Assembly (NCBI GenBank): GCA_002704915.1
Contig: PAIP01000068.1
Location: 62,001-126,000 of the forward strand
Length of the DNA: 64,000 nt
Reading direction: 5' to 3'
From: Parvularcula sp.
GTDB lineage: Bacteria; Pseudomonadota; Alphaproteobacteria; Caulobacterales; Parvularculaceae
Both the position numbers and the translations under genes were made by a program. The notes under the pieces were generated by a model, which was not told where the DNA came from, did no database searches, and saw only the letters and a program-made list of their open reading frames with translations. Below, piece after piece: positions 43,788-50,903 of the stretch (position 1 is its first letter; each line of letters begins with the position of its first letter).

Positions 43788-43973
43788 TTAAACATCGCGC
43801 GTAGCAGGCTCACCATTGCGGCTGAGAATAACCCACAAAGCATGGATGATGCCGGGGATATATCCGAACAGGGTCAGCACGACATTAATCCAGAATTGAG
43901 TCGAAATGCCAACCTGAAGCGCAACGCCCAGGGGAGGCAGCAAAATCGACAGCAAAATGCGTAAAATATCCAT
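43788..43973 (-). CDS. YqaE/Pmp3-family membrane protein
   Basis: 61 residues, two hydrophobic helices with I-L-L-P-P-L-G-V, F-W-I-N-V-V-L-T-L-F-G-Y-I-P-G-I-I-H-A-L-W and a short polar tail, the full Pmp3/UPF0057 signature. These proteins modulate membrane potential and are stress-induced. A 28-residue gene and a GGAAC-N17-TGTT promoter lie upstream on the same strand, so the gene is probably part of the general stress response. Confidence 0.93.
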   Translation of the reverse strand: MDILRILLSILLPPLGVALQVGISTQFWINVVLTLFGYIPGIIHALWVILSRNGEPATRDV

Positions 43974-44000
43974 TTTTCAATTCTCCCGAAATCGCAGAAA

Positions 44001-44087
44001 CTAAGAACGGTCACAGAAGAAAAAAGACGACGCGCCGAGCGCTGACACGCTCACGATAAATCCAAATAAAACAGTCGCGATCAACAT
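44001..44087 (-). CDS. Predicted 28-residue membrane miniprotein
   Basis: A short reading frame starting at ATG 44087 and ending at TAG. It has a very good ribosome site, AGGAG seven bases upstream, and lies 25 bp downstream of a GSR-type promoter and 27 bp before the Pmp3 gene, so it is probably co-transcribed. The product is one hydrophobic helix (residues 2-18, many Val, Ile, Ala, Phe) followed by a S-S-F-F-F-C-D-R-S tail. I do not recognise a family. The evidence is the ribosome site, position and composition only; comparison with relatives would show whether it is conserved. Confidence 0.5.
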   Translation of the reverse strand: MLIATVLFGFIVSVSALGASSFFFCDRS

Positions 44088-44112
44088 GGTTTTCTCCTGC
44101 TATCCTCACCCA

Positions 44113-44138
44113 AACACCATGGCGGCATCAACGGTTCC
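44113..44138 (-). promoter_or_regulatory. GSR-type promoter of the miniprotein-Pmp3 unit
   Basis: On the minus strand GGAAC (44138-44134) is followed after 17 bp by TGTT (44116-44113). The spacing and boxes fit EcfG-type promoters of alphaproteobacterial stress regulons, with TGTT in place of the more common CGTT. The start codon of the 28-residue gene is 25 bp downstream. Confidence 0.75.
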
Positions 44139-44154
44139 TCAAACCGGAGAACGC

Positions 44155-44172
44155 AAAAAAGCCCTTTCGGGC
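44155..44172 (-). terminator. Terminator after the 44258-44917 gene
   Basis: GCCC-TTTC-GGGC hairpin at 44161-44172 with six A residues on the left side, forming a U tract for the minus strand. It lies 86 bp after the stop codon at 44258 and just before the miniprotein promoter. Confidence 0.6.
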
Positions 44173-44257
44173 CGTTTGTCATTACCATTCGGTAAGGCCA
44201 GCCGACTCTACGGTTAACAGAGAGTTCCTCGAACGCGTGGAAAAAGATCCCGCAGCT

Positions 44258-44917
44258 TCAAGTCCGGGATAAGGCAAAATAAATGAAGCCGGAATAGGTC
44301 CCCGAAACAGCCGCAATGATGGCGAGCCCTAACAATACCCGCAGACGAATAATACGAATGCTTGCAGTTCTCGCGACATCGCTGACCGCCAGGGCAATCT
44401 CTTCAGACAACGCCTCTTTTGTATAGGATGACAAAGCGATGGCTTGACGCGCGCCGGGTTCCGACGTCGCTTCGAGAGCTTTTTCGTAAGCCCGGTCGAA
44501 GACGATGCGCGCAATGAACTCTTTAAGGGCTGTCGCCGGCTTCCAGTGGTGCCCGCGCACATAAAGGTAACCTCGCCAGATATGCGGCGCCATAAGCATG
44601 ATATCGCGAATGGCAAATCCGGCTGTGATGACAATAACGATAAGTTGAAAACCGCGCTCCGTCAGATCATTCGCTTCATGCAAGGCGAACAAAGCGCTGA
44701 TAATGGCGACCTTCCAAAGCAACGAAACGGCGACGCTGAGGACTTTCTGGCGTACGACGCTTGTCGTCTCGCGGCTCAATTCTTCAATCGCCGCCGTTTT
44801 CGCGATTTCTACCGACTGCGAAACACGGCTTTTTACGGCCTTGTCCACCGCCGAGCGGCCGATCACAGCGCTGCCAGCCACCGCTGTTGCTGCAAAAAGA
44901 AGCGCCCTCAGCCACAT
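44258..44917 (-). CDS. Membrane protein of unknown function
   Basis: 219 residues. Hydrophobic segments at about residues 4-20, 65-83, 89-107 and 195-213, separated by helical, charged stretches (A-V-K-S-R-V-S-Q-S-V-E-I-A-K-T-A-A-I-E-E). No known domain recognised. A GGAAC box lies upstream at 45005-45001 on the minus strand, but the element at the expected -10 position does not fit, so control by the stress response is only possible. It resembles no neighbour; its place in the stress island suggests an envelope role. Confidence 0.7.
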   Translation of the reverse strand: MWLRALLFAATAVAGSAVIGRSAVDKAVKSRVSQSVEIAKTAAIEELSRETTSVVRQKVLSVAVSLLWKVAIISALFALHEANDLTERGFQLIVIVITAGFAIRDIMLMAPHIWRGYLYVRGHHWKPATALKEFIARIVFDRAYEKALEATSEPGARQAIALSSYTKEALSEEIALAVSDVARTASIRIIRLRVLLGLAIIAAVSGTYSGFIYFALSRT

Positions 44918-45009
44918 ATCCTATCTCAACAGCTCCCTTTGTAGGATCTATGCATTTTTCCTGCTTTGAACAACATAAAGTCCGTTTTCCGCCTTTAACC
45001 GTTCCGCAG

Positions 45010-45035
45010 GGAACCAAGCCCCTTACGCCTCTGTT
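45010..45035 (+). promoter_or_regulatory. GSR-type promoter of first DUF1328 gene
   Basis: GGAAC (45010-45014), 17 bp, TGTT (45032-45035). Thirty-two base pairs separate it from the DUF1328 start codon. It matches the eight other sites in the island. Confidence 0.8.
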
Positions 45036-45067
45036 TATTACCATGTCCACTTTCCGAGGAGGTAAAT

Positions 45068-45241
45068 ATGCTTGGTTGGGCCCTGACATTTCTTGTGATC
45101 GCACTGATCGCCGCCCTGTTTGGCTTTGGCGGGATTGCTGCGGCGTCTGCCGGAATCGCAAAAATACTGTTCTTTGTTTTTCTGGTCTTGTTTATTGCAA
45201 CGATGGTATTCCGCGCGGTGAGAGGCAAAAGCCCTGCCTAA
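45068..45241 (+). CDS. DUF1328 membrane miniprotein (copy 1)
   Basis: 57 residues: a first helix [16 protein letters not shown], a Gly/Ala-rich turn ([14 protein letters not shown]), a second helix and the basic end R-A-V-R-G-K-S-P-A. This is the complete DUF1328/YtjA signature. GAGGAGG ribosome site. Role unknown; family members are stress-inducible inner-membrane proteins. A nearly identical copy lies at 48742-48915. A strong terminator follows. Confidence 0.92.
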   Translation: MLGWALTFLVIALIAALFGFGGIAAASAGIAKILFFVFLVLFIATMVFRAVRGKSPA

Positions 45242-45260
45242 GTCGGGATTCCATAATTTC

Positions 45261-45289
45261 AAAAAAGCCGCCGCCAAGGCGGCTTTTTT
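45261..45289. terminator. Bidirectional intrinsic terminator
   Basis: A 12-bp stem (AAAAAAGCCGCC at 45261-45272 with GGCGGCTTTTTT at 45278-45289), five-base loop, A run on one side and T run on the other. It ends the DUF1328 transcript 20 bp after its stop codon. Confidence 0.9.
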
Positions 45290-45310
45290 CGTTTTTTGCC
45301 TTTTTTCGCG

Positions 45311-45335
45311 GGAACCTGCCCGAAAAGAGTGTGTT
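45311..45335 (+). promoter_or_regulatory. GSR-type promoter without an adjacent coding start
   Basis: GGAAC (45311-45315), 16 bp, TGTT (45332-45335). The next coding start on this strand is 200 bp away (45543). The interval holds a structured stretch that ends in a long hairpin and T-rich tract, so this site more likely drives a small RNA. Confidence 0.7.
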
Positions 45336-45341
45336 TCAGGT

Positions 45342-45460
45342 TTGTCGAGCAGGTCAGGGCCGCCCCATTCCTGGCTTGCCGTCGCAGACTCCCCGTCGCA
45401 GGTCCGCGCTGTCTGGCTCTTCGCCCCGAGATAGACAGCGCGGGCCGCGTATTTTCTTTA
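45342..45460 (+). ncRNA. Candidate GSR-controlled small RNA, C-rich, hairpin-terminated
   Basis: This ~119-nt stretch begins 6-7 bases after a GSR-type promoter. A 5' stem-loop (GTCAGG 45353-45358 with CCTGGC 45370-45375) exposes CGCCCC in its loop. A single-stranded part follows, containing CCCC at 45391-45394 and a repeated GTCGCAG. A perfect 11-bp stem comes last (45404-45414 with 45433-45443), its loop holding a third CCCC at 45424-45427; GGCCGCG and TATTTTCTTT then close it. Three exposed C runs able to meet G-rich ribosome sites resemble the layout of the Caulobacter stress RNA GsrN, but no sequence comparison was possible. No reading frame with a ribosome site fits. It could also be a long leader of the ATP-grasp gene. 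Confidence 0.55.
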
Positions 45461-45542
45461 TAGTATCCACACTCCGCGGTCTGAACGCGTTAAACCGGTC
45501 TGACGCCTGCGTTTTGGGCCGGGATCATGATATGGAAGCTTT

Positions 45543-46871
45543 ATGGCGGTGAACGGCGACAAACAGACATATGGACGGGTTATCGTCACTTACGGACGCA
45601 GCCTGATGTCGCTCGTCGCGGCCCAGAGCCTGGCCCGGCGCGGTCTGCACGTCATAGGCTGCGACAGCGTAGATATGACGGCTTTACGCTTCTCAAAATT
45701 CTGCTCGGCGTATTTTGTCCATCCCGATCCGAAGGATGATGAAAACGCCTATATTGACGCCCTTGTTCAAGAGATCGAACGCGCTCGCCCTGAGGATGAC
45801 AATCCCTATGTTCTGATGCCGCTTTTCGATAATGCGCGCCTGCTCGCGCGGCGCAAAGCAGATCTGCCGGATTATATAAAATTGGCGGCGCCGGATATTC
45901 AGTCGATTAACTGCGTCTATCCCAAAGACCGGCTCGTGCGATCCCTAACAGAACTGCAAGAATTCGCGCCTGAAAGCCGCATCATCGAAGGACAATCGGA
46001 TATTCAAGCCGCAAGCGCGGACCTGGTATTTCCCCTTGTGCTCAAACCGGCTGTTGGGGTGGGTGGGCGCGGCGTTGAATTCGTGGATGACAAGGAACAA
46101 CTCCAACAAGCCTATCAGAAAGTTTCTGAAGAGCATGAAGGACCATTCATATTGCAGGAAACCGCTGAAGGCGAAGATTTCTGCATGACCGCCATCGCCG
46201 ATCATGGCGAGGTGCGCGCGGCGATGGCGTACAAAAACCTGGACACCTTTCCCAAGAAGTCCGGCGCCGGCACCGTGCGCGAAACTGTCGATCATAATTC
46301 TTTTATGGAAGCCACTGAGGCGATATTAAAGCACTCCAACTGGACCGGTGTGGCCGAAATAGACTTCCGCTGGACTGGCGAGGAATCCGACCCGCCGCAA
46401 CTCATCGAAGTGAATGCGCGGTTCTGGGCCGGGCTTTATCACTCCATGGCGTCAGGTATCGACTATCCGTGGCTACTCTACCAATTGACCGCCTATGAGG
46501 CCATCAGCGAATCCACCACACCTGTCATAGGCAAGATCACGCGCACGCCGGTTTTATCCACCATGTCCATGATCTCATCTATCTTGTCGCGCTCCTTTCG
46601 CTTTCCCGTCACGCGCCGGATGATTGCAAGCGGATGGCGTCTGATTGGAGAGGGGCAGCGGCGGGAAGGCCTGCATCGCATTTGGCGCGGCCTCAAAGGC
46701 GCCTTCACTTTTGACAAGGCGGCATTCACGGCTCTGGAAAAGATGGAGCAATCCAAAAATGCGCCGACGGAGTTTGATTACGCCAGCGACCCTTATGCAG
46801 GCCTCGGGATTCTGTTTATTCTTAGTTCATTACGACGCCATGGCCGGCTGCCGGATGAGCTGAAATATTGA
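45543..46871 (+). CDS. ATP-grasp enzyme of unknown substrate
   Basis: 442 residues. An N-terminal Rossmann-like domain (V-I-V-T-Y-G-R-S-L-M-S-L-V-A-A-Q-S-L-A-R-R-G) precedes a carbamoyl-phosphate-synthase-like ATP-grasp fold. ATP-binding Lys is in P-L-V-L-K-P-A-V-G-V-G-G-R-G at about residue 165, the F-I-L-Q-E-T-A-E-G-E-D lid follows, and the metal-binding end is L-I-E-V-N-A-R-F-W-A-G. Such enzymes join a carboxylate to an amine or peptide. The weak ribosome site (GGAAG) is close to ATG 45543. A GSR promoter lies 200 bp upstream, with the candidate small RNA between; whether the gene is transcribed from it is unclear. Confidence 0.85.
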   Translation: MAVNGDKQTYGRVIVTYGRSLMSLVAAQSLARRGLHVIGCDSVDMTALRFSKFCSAYFVHPDPKDDENAYIDALVQEIERARPEDDNPYVLMPLFDNARLLARRKADLPDYIKLAAPDIQSINCVYPKDRLVRSLTELQEFAPESRIIEGQSDIQAASADLVFPLVLKPAVGVGGRGVEFVDDKEQLQQAYQKVSEEHEGPFILQETAEGEDFCMTAIADHGEVRAAMAYKNLDTFPKKSGAGTVRETVDHNSFMEATEAILKHSNWTGVAEIDFRWTGEESDPPQLIEVNARFWAGLYHSMASGIDYPWLLYQLTAYEAISESTTPVIGKITRTPVLSTMSMISSILSRSFRFPVTRRMIASGWRLIGEGQRREGLHRIWRGLKGAFTFDKAAFTALEKMEQSKNAPTEFDYASDPYAGLGILFILSSLRRHGRLPDELKY

Positions 46872-46881
46872 ACCAAGTGGC

Positions 46882-47115
46882 TTATGCACGCTTTTTGAGC
46901 TTGGACAATCTTCCGGCTAGTCGCTCATCTCTGTATGCGGATAGCTTGGCCTTTCGCAAAGCAGAATTAAGACGCGCTACGCTGAACATGCGATCCAGCG
47001 CATTGAGATCGCGCTTCATATAGGCGTCTACAGTTTCGGCCGCGCTTTCAGAAAGATTGCCATCTGTGAAAGCTTCGATATCAGCCGGAGACGGCGGATG
47101 TTTTTCCTCATCCAT
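46882..47115 (-). CDS. Small anti-sigma-factor-like protein (mini-domain 1)
   Basis: 77 residues without membrane helix. Shares the layout (A-D-I-E-A-F-T-D-G-N-L-S, then V-D-A-Y, D-L-N-A-L-D-R-M, and L-N-S-A-L-R) with two other small proteins at 52655-52894 and 54673-54918. It resembles the first domain of cytosolic anti-sigma factors (x-L-x-A-Y-x-D-G-E-L-x) but lacks the zinc-binding HxxxCxxC and a transmembrane helix. ATG 47115 with GGAG nine bases upstream is preferred over 47139. It is the last gene of the DUF883-holin-like unit, which has a GSR promoter. Function is an inference. Confidence 0.6.
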   Translation of the reverse strand: MDEEKHPPSPADIEAFTDGNLSESAAETVDAYMKRDLNALDRMFSVARLNSALRKAKLSAYRDERLAGRLSKLKKRA

Positions 47116-47144
47116 TATGCGCACTCCACAGCTATTCATCGTCT

Positions 47145-47561
47145 TTAGTCGTCGTCAAAGGCGTCCAGCGCGGCAACCGCAAGGCCAGCCGCCGCCGCGA
47201 TAGCCAATACGCTTGCCGGGCGCGTTTTCACCTTTTCCAGCAATAAGGCCTGGGTCGTCCGATCCACAAGGCCGCTGCTAAAAAGGCTCGTCATTGGAGA
47301 GGGCGCAGGCTGCGCCGGCGGCTGACTATGATGGTGATCCCGGTCAGCAAACACCAGACATACAAGACTGATTGCAAGTATGCCGCCAGCGCTAATCAAC
47401 AAAGAAGCCCACATGGGCATCATTGTGCTGAGCGCAAAAGCGGTCGCCGCTGCAATAAACCCGATGGCGGTGATCAGAAGAAGGGCAGCGCACAACATCC
47501 ACACTGTGCGGCGAAGGGCGTCTTCACCCTCTTCCTTCACGACTCTGAAGAGCCTGAACAT
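47145..47561 (-). CDS. Holin-III-like membrane protein
   Basis: 138 residues with two hydrophobic helices (W-M-L-C-A-A-L-L-L-I-T-A-I-G-F and M-W-A-S-L-L-I-S-A-G-G-I-L-A-I-S), an H-H-H-S/Pro-rich linker and a hydrophobic Ala-rich C-terminal stretch (L-A-I-A-A-A-A-G-L-A-V-A-A-L-D). It resembles the phage holin family III/Act-Holin-X group, which in bacteria accompanies DUF883 proteins. Seven bp downstream of the DUF883 gene and probably in the same operon. Role in membrane stress is presumed. Confidence 0.7.
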   Translation of the reverse strand: MFRLFRVVKEEGEDALRRTVWMLCAALLLITAIGFIAAATAFALSTMMPMWASLLISAGGILAISLVCLVFADRDHHHSQPPAQPAPSPMTSLFSSGLVDRTTQALLLEKVKTRPASVLAIAAAAGLAVAALDAFDDD

Positions 47562-47567
47562 GATATA

Positions 47568-47909
47568 TTACTTCCGCAGAACCGAACGACCCAACAGGAA
47601 ACCCACGGCGACAGCGGCGCCAAGGGACGCTACCGGGTTCTTGCGAACGTTTTTCTCAATGGATGAGGCGGCGTGACGTGTTTCTTCATCCGCTGCATCC
47701 ATAAGCTTATTCGCGCGCGTGCGCATTTTGGTTATTTGTTCATCAAGCGTTTCGGAGGCGTCCGTCGCCTTCTTGGCGCCGACCGCCAAGACGTCGTCTC
47801 TCAGCGCTTTCAAATCGTTCCGCAACGATTCGATATCTGCGCGGAGATCGGCGTCTGATGCTGAGTCAGCGAGTTTTTTCGCAGTATTCATAGTCTTTTC
47901 CCCGTACAT
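47568..47909 (-). CDS. DUF883 (ElaB/YqjD-like) membrane-anchored protein
   Basis: 113 residues. A long helical, charged part (D-L-R-A-D-I-E-S-L-R-N-D-L-K-A-L-R-D-D-V at about residues 20-39) is followed by a C-terminal hydrophobic anchor with A-S-L-G-A-A-V-A-V-G-F-L-L-G-R-S, the DUF883 signature. Family members associate with ribosomes at the membrane in stationary phase. ATG 47909 has AGGAG six bases upstream; a second ATG at 47891 with GGGGA is possible. Its GSR promoter lies 38 bp upstream. Confidence 0.9.
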   Translation of the reverse strand: MYGEKTMNTAKKLADSASDADLRADIESLRNDLKALRDDVLAVGAKKATDASETLDEQITKMRTRANKLMDAADEETRHAASSIEKNVRKNPVASLGAAVAVGFLLGRSVLRK

Positions 47910-47946
47910 AAATTGCTCCTATTGCAAATCTTGCAATCTCACAGAG

Positions 47947-47971
47947 AACACGCTGGCGCGGCTCCGGTTCC
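47947..47971 (-). promoter_or_regulatory. GSR-type promoter of the DUF883 operon
   Basis: On the minus strand GGAAC (47971-47967), 16 bp, TGTT (47950-47947), preceding the DUF883 start by 38 bp. The GGAAC box is part of a small palindrome with a second GGAAC on the plus strand, but that one has no matching -10. Confidence 0.75.
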
Positions 47972-48072
47972 GCCGGAACGTCTGAAAAAACCAGCCGAAT
48001 ACACGTTAAATTATTGAATATATTTATTATTTATCGCTCGCGCACGCATCGGCAAGTAGGCCTTTAAATACG

Positions 48073-48561
48073 TTATTTCCTGGCGACAGAGGCAAATTCG
48101 GCGCCCCGCGCATTCACGGCGTCCATATTCTCACTCCCATAATCGGTCCCGATGCGCGCATCAATCTGGTCCCTCTCTTCGCGCGCCCGGCGGAATGCGC
48201 AGGTCATGTTTTCGGACCGTTGCCGGGAAAATTTTAAATAGCCAGACTCAACGCAAGCCGCCTCACGCATATGCGCAGTATGGAAAGGAACATAGTCTGC
48301 GCTTTCCGCGATGTCAGAACGCAAGCCCGACAGGGATGCAACCTTCAAAGTATAACGATCGTCTCTTGAATGAAGGGGGAAAGGTCCGAAAGGCGTAAGC
48401 TTTTGCGGCCCGGATAGGGTTGTTGAGTTGGCATATTGTACAGGGGAGATAGTATCTTCAAGATTCGATAAGGGAGATTGTGCTCGCGCGCTATCTGTTA
48501 TTACGGACAGCATGCACGCACAACTTATCGCTGCATAAATTTTGAAATTATCAACCGCCAT
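48073..48561 (-). CDS. Secreted protein of unknown function, stress-controlled
   Basis: 162 residues. Signal peptide (residues 1-28, ending A-R-A-Q), then no family I recognise. A long helical, charged C-terminal half contains two cysteines (A-A-C-V-E-S-G and M-T-C-A-F-R-R-A-R-E-E-R-D). ATG 48561 has GAGG six bases upstream; a longer frame would cross its own promoter. A GSR-type promoter lies 30 bp upstream. Envelope stress role assumed from promoter and location. Confidence 0.7.
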   Translation of the reverse strand: MAVDNFKIYAAISCACMLSVITDSARAQSPLSNLEDTISPVQYANSTTLSGPQKLTPFGPFPLHSRDDRYTLKVASLSGLRSDIAESADYVPFHTAHMREAACVESGYLKFSRQRSENMTCAFRRAREERDQIDARIGTDYGSENMDAVNARGAEFASVARK

Positions 48562-48590
48562 ACAAACCTCGTCTTTATACGGGTCTGAAA

Positions 48591-48616
48591 AACACGGCAT
48601 TTTCGGCTATCGTTCC
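48591..48616 (-). promoter_or_regulatory. GSR-type promoter of the 48561 secreted-protein gene
   Basis: On the minus strand GGAAC (48616-48612), 17 bp, TGTT (48594-48591). Its position inside the longer open frame supports ATG 48561 as the real start. Confidence 0.75.
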
Positions 48617-48672
48617 CGGCCACCGTGTGCGCCGGTGACGCCACTTACTCATGTGATGGATGTAAACTCATC

Positions 48673-48698
48673 GGAACCGGTCTTTCAGCCTTGGTGTT
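48673..48698 (+). promoter_or_regulatory. GSR-type promoter of second DUF1328 gene
   Basis: GGAAC (48673-48677), 17 bp, TGTT (48695-48698), 43 bp before the DUF1328 start codon. Boxes and spacing equal those of copy 1 although the sequence between differs, which supports the functional constraint. Confidence 0.8.
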
Positions 48699-48741
48699 TC
48701 ACCCACATAGACCTAATTGTCCCAACGATACGGAGGCTCTT

Positions 48742-48915
48742 ATGCTCGGATGGGCTCTTACATTTTTGGTTATTGCACTGATTGCTGCATTCCTCGGTTT
48801 CAGTGGCGTCGCTGCAGCATCCGCTGGCGTCGCTCAGATTCTCTTCTTCGTTTTCCTGGTGCTTTTCGTCATCGCTATGGTGGCGCGGGCGGTTAGAGGA
48901 CGATCACCTATGTAG
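48742..48915 (+). CDS. DUF1328 membrane miniprotein (copy 2)
   Basis: 57 residues, nearly the same as the 45068-45241 product ([33 protein letters not shown]). CGGAGG ribosome site seven bases upstream of ATG 48742. The two copies carry similar GSR promoters and terminators, so each is an independent unit. Duplication of whole promoter-gene units suggests a dosage effect. Confidence 0.92.
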   Translation: MLGWALTFLVIALIAAFLGFSGVAAASAGVAQILFFVFLVLFVIAMVARAVRGRSPM

Positions 48916-48945
48916 CCGGTTGGCCTCAGCTAAACTTATAGCTTG

Positions 48946-48977
48946 AAAAAACGCCCGGAAGGTCCGGGCGTTTTTTT
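48946..48977. terminator. Bidirectional terminator between DUF1328 and sensor kinase
   Basis: CGCCCGG (48952-48958) pairs with CCGGGCG (48964-48970); A residues precede and seven T residues follow. It ends both the DUF1328 transcript (plus) and the kinase transcript (minus), whose stop codon lies within the T tract. Confidence 0.88.
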
Positions 48978-50673
48978 ATTCTTCCGTTTCTTTCGGCATC
49001 TCGATTGTAATCATGATCTCGCCAGGGGCGGCATTTCGACTGATTTCACCAGCTAAAAACCCGCTTACGAGTCTATTCACTATGGTTTGACCAAACCCGG
49101 CGCTTTCTTGTTCATTATCACTGGGAGCAATATCAGAACTTTCTTCGCGCCATCTGAATATAAATGCGTCTTCGCCGTCCTCCCAATCTATTTCCAGCCT
49201 TCCGCCGGAATCTTTTAATGCACCATGTTTCACAGCGTTTGAAGCAAGTTCATGGACAATGAGCGCCCAAGCTGTCGCCGCGCCAGCGTCAAAAAGGTGG
49301 TCACTCCCATTCACGAATATTCGCTGTGGCGTTGTGCGCCAGGGACGCAACGTCGTTTCAAGTATGTCCTTCAAATTGGCTTTACGGTGCTTGAGATCCG
49401 CGGTTCCCACATTATGCGCTTCATGAAGTGCGAAGAGGCGACGCCGCGTCGCCTCGGCAAAATCGTCGACTGTCGTCGCATAGCGCGCACTCAAACCAAT
49501 CAAGGCATTCGTTACAGAAAAAAGGTTCTTGATCCGATGATTCAATTCCTGAACGAGCAAATCGTTGCTTTCCTCGGCGGCCTTGCGCTTCGATATGTCG
49601 ACCCCACACAAACATAGATGCAGGGGCTCGCCAAAATCAGAGTCGATAGGCGTCACCGTGAGCAACGCCCAGCCCTTTTCTCCATCATGGTTCCAGAACG
49701 GCGCCTCGCCGCTGACCTGGCCTTCCGTTGCAGCGCGCTTCACAAGATCGCGTACGGCGGATCGTGTCTCTTCAGACCGCCCCCACATTCTGAGCTCCCA
49801 AAAATTCGCGTTCGACCATTTCTCGCGGGCCAAGCCGGTCTGCGCTTCACCATATTCATTCAATTCAAGGATACGGCCATCGGGCGTTGTTATGGAAAAC
49901 AGAGCGCCAATTCCGTCGATGAGCTTACTGACGAGACTTTCTCGGTCTTTTACGTCCGTGATATCGTAGTTGACCCCTGCGAGGCTAAGCGCGCCTGAAC
50001 GCGGATCGACAATCACCCTGCCTCTCGCGGCAACCCAACGGTATTTGTCATCCGGACCGCGTATGCGAAATTCAGATCGAAACTTTCCGCTTCCCTCGCG
50101 CGCGGCGTCCACGCTCTCTCGAACATGATCCACATCATGCTCATGAATACGCGCAAAGGCATCCTCACCATGCAGGACTGATGTCGCCGGCAAGGACAAA
50201 AGTTCCCGCAACTTTGGGTTGGCGTAAAGCGCGTCAGTTTTGAAATCCAGGCGGAAGACGCCGAGGTCGGCGGCCTCCGCAGAGATTTCCGCTTGCCAGC
50301 TATATTCGAAAGCGCGCTCCTCAAGCTTGCGGATATAAAAAATGGAACCCGCTGTCACGAGGATCAGGACAAGCGCCGCCGTCAGCCATTGCAGACCGTT
50401 ATTGGTGAGTTCTCCCGGCTGCATCCACACTATAACGGCCGCAGCCAGAGCCACGCCAGCCAGCCAGACAATTGTGTTTTTGGACGGCGCAAGATAACCG
50501 GACGCCGTAGCGCCAATTAAAGACACCAGCGTCAGCAGTGGAAATTCCGAATTCGGGATGACGACGGCCAACGCCGTCAACACAATGCCGGCGGCTAGCC
50601 AGATTCGGCCCGACCGACGCGACTGCATGATGCTTCGGAAAATACGCGTAGTCGGGTTAGCCAAAAAATTCAT
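48976..50673 (-). CDS. HWE/HisKA_2-type sensor histidine kinase with PAS domains
   Basis: 565 residues. Several membrane helices at about residues 23-115, then two PAS-like domains (around residues 130-240 and 250-365) and a kinase core with the phospho-accepting His in Q-E-L-N-H-R-I-K-N-L (~residue 378). The N-box is H-E-L-A-S-N-A-V-K-H-G-A. Proteins of this class feed PhyR in alphaproteobacterial general stress responses. The gene is the third of the PhyR operon (12 bp after the ribbon-helix-helix gene), so it is the likely cognate kinase, sensing through the membrane part or the PAS domains. Confidence 0.9.
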   Translation of the reverse strand: MNFLANPTTRIFRSIMQSRRSGRIWLAAGIVLTALAVVIPNSEFPLLTLVSLIGATASGYLAPSKNTIVWLAGVALAAAVIVWMQPGELTNNGLQWLTAALVLILVTAGSIFYIRKLEERAFEYSWQAEISAEAADLGVFRLDFKTDALYANPKLRELLSLPATSVLHGEDAFARIHEHDVDHVRESVDAAREGSGKFRSEFRIRGPDDKYRWVAARGRVIVDPRSGALSLAGVNYDITDVKDRESLVSKLIDGIGALFSITTPDGRILELNEYGEAQTGLAREKWSNANFWELRMWGRSEETRSAVRDLVKRAATEGQVSGEAPFWNHDGEKGWALLTVTPIDSDFGEPLHLCLCGVDISKRKAAEESNDLLVQELNHRIKNLFSVTNALIGLSARYATTVDDFAEATRRRLFALHEAHNVGTADLKHRKANLKDILETTLRPWRTTPQRIFVNGSDHLFDAGAATAWALIVHELASNAVKHGALKDSGGRLEIDWEDGEDAFIFRWREESSDIAPSDNEQESAGFGQTIVNRLVSGFLAGEISRNAAPGEIMITIEMPKETEE

Positions 50674-50684
50674 TGGGTGCGGGA

Positions 50685-50903
50685 TCAGGCCCGGTCGAGC
50701 TGATCTAGGAGCTTGGCCGCTGCATCCGGATCCGACTTCGTCAGCTCCAAACCTAGATAGATGAGGGAGCGAATCGCCGCCGAACGGCTGGCGGCGCGAT
50801 TTTCAAAACGCCAGTCGTCAATCATCGCCAATTCAGAATCAGCGACCATGATCTGAAGTTTCTCAACTCGCTTTTCCGGCGCAGAAGACTTTTCATTGCT
50901 CAT
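50685..50903 (-). CDS. Ribbon-helix-helix-like small protein in the PhyR operon
   Basis: 72 residues. E-K-L-Q-I-M-V-A-D-S-E-L-A-M-I-D-D-W-R at about residues 14-32, followed by S-R-S-A-A-I-R-S-L-I-Y-L-G-L, fits the RHH (Arc/CopG) fold: one strand, two helices. It overlaps the PhyR stop as ATGA. The position is where many genomes have NepR, but no NepR features (a short helical pair ending L-L-x-x-L-D) are seen except at the very end. It may be a DNA-binding protein of the operon; function unknown. Confidence 0.7.
   Translation of the reverse strand: MSNEKSSAPEKRVEKLQIMVADSELAMIDDWRFENRAASRSAAIRSLIYLGLELTKSDPDAAAKLLDQLDRA

Noticed and set aside
44980-45005. Possible tenth GSR promoter for the 44258-44917 gene
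   Set aside because: GGAAC is present on the minus strand, but the bases 16-17 bp downstream are CGGA or GGAC, not TGTT or CGTT.
44761-45552. 263-codon plus-strand frame covering the DUF1328 region and the candidate RNA
   Set aside because: It runs through two promoters, a terminator and the DUF1328 gene in another frame; no ribosome site and no domain.
50685-50903. 72-residue protein considered as NepR
   Set aside because: It shows a strand-helix-helix layout with a D-D-W-R-F-E-N stretch typical of ribbon-helix-helix proteins and lacks the NepR helical core.
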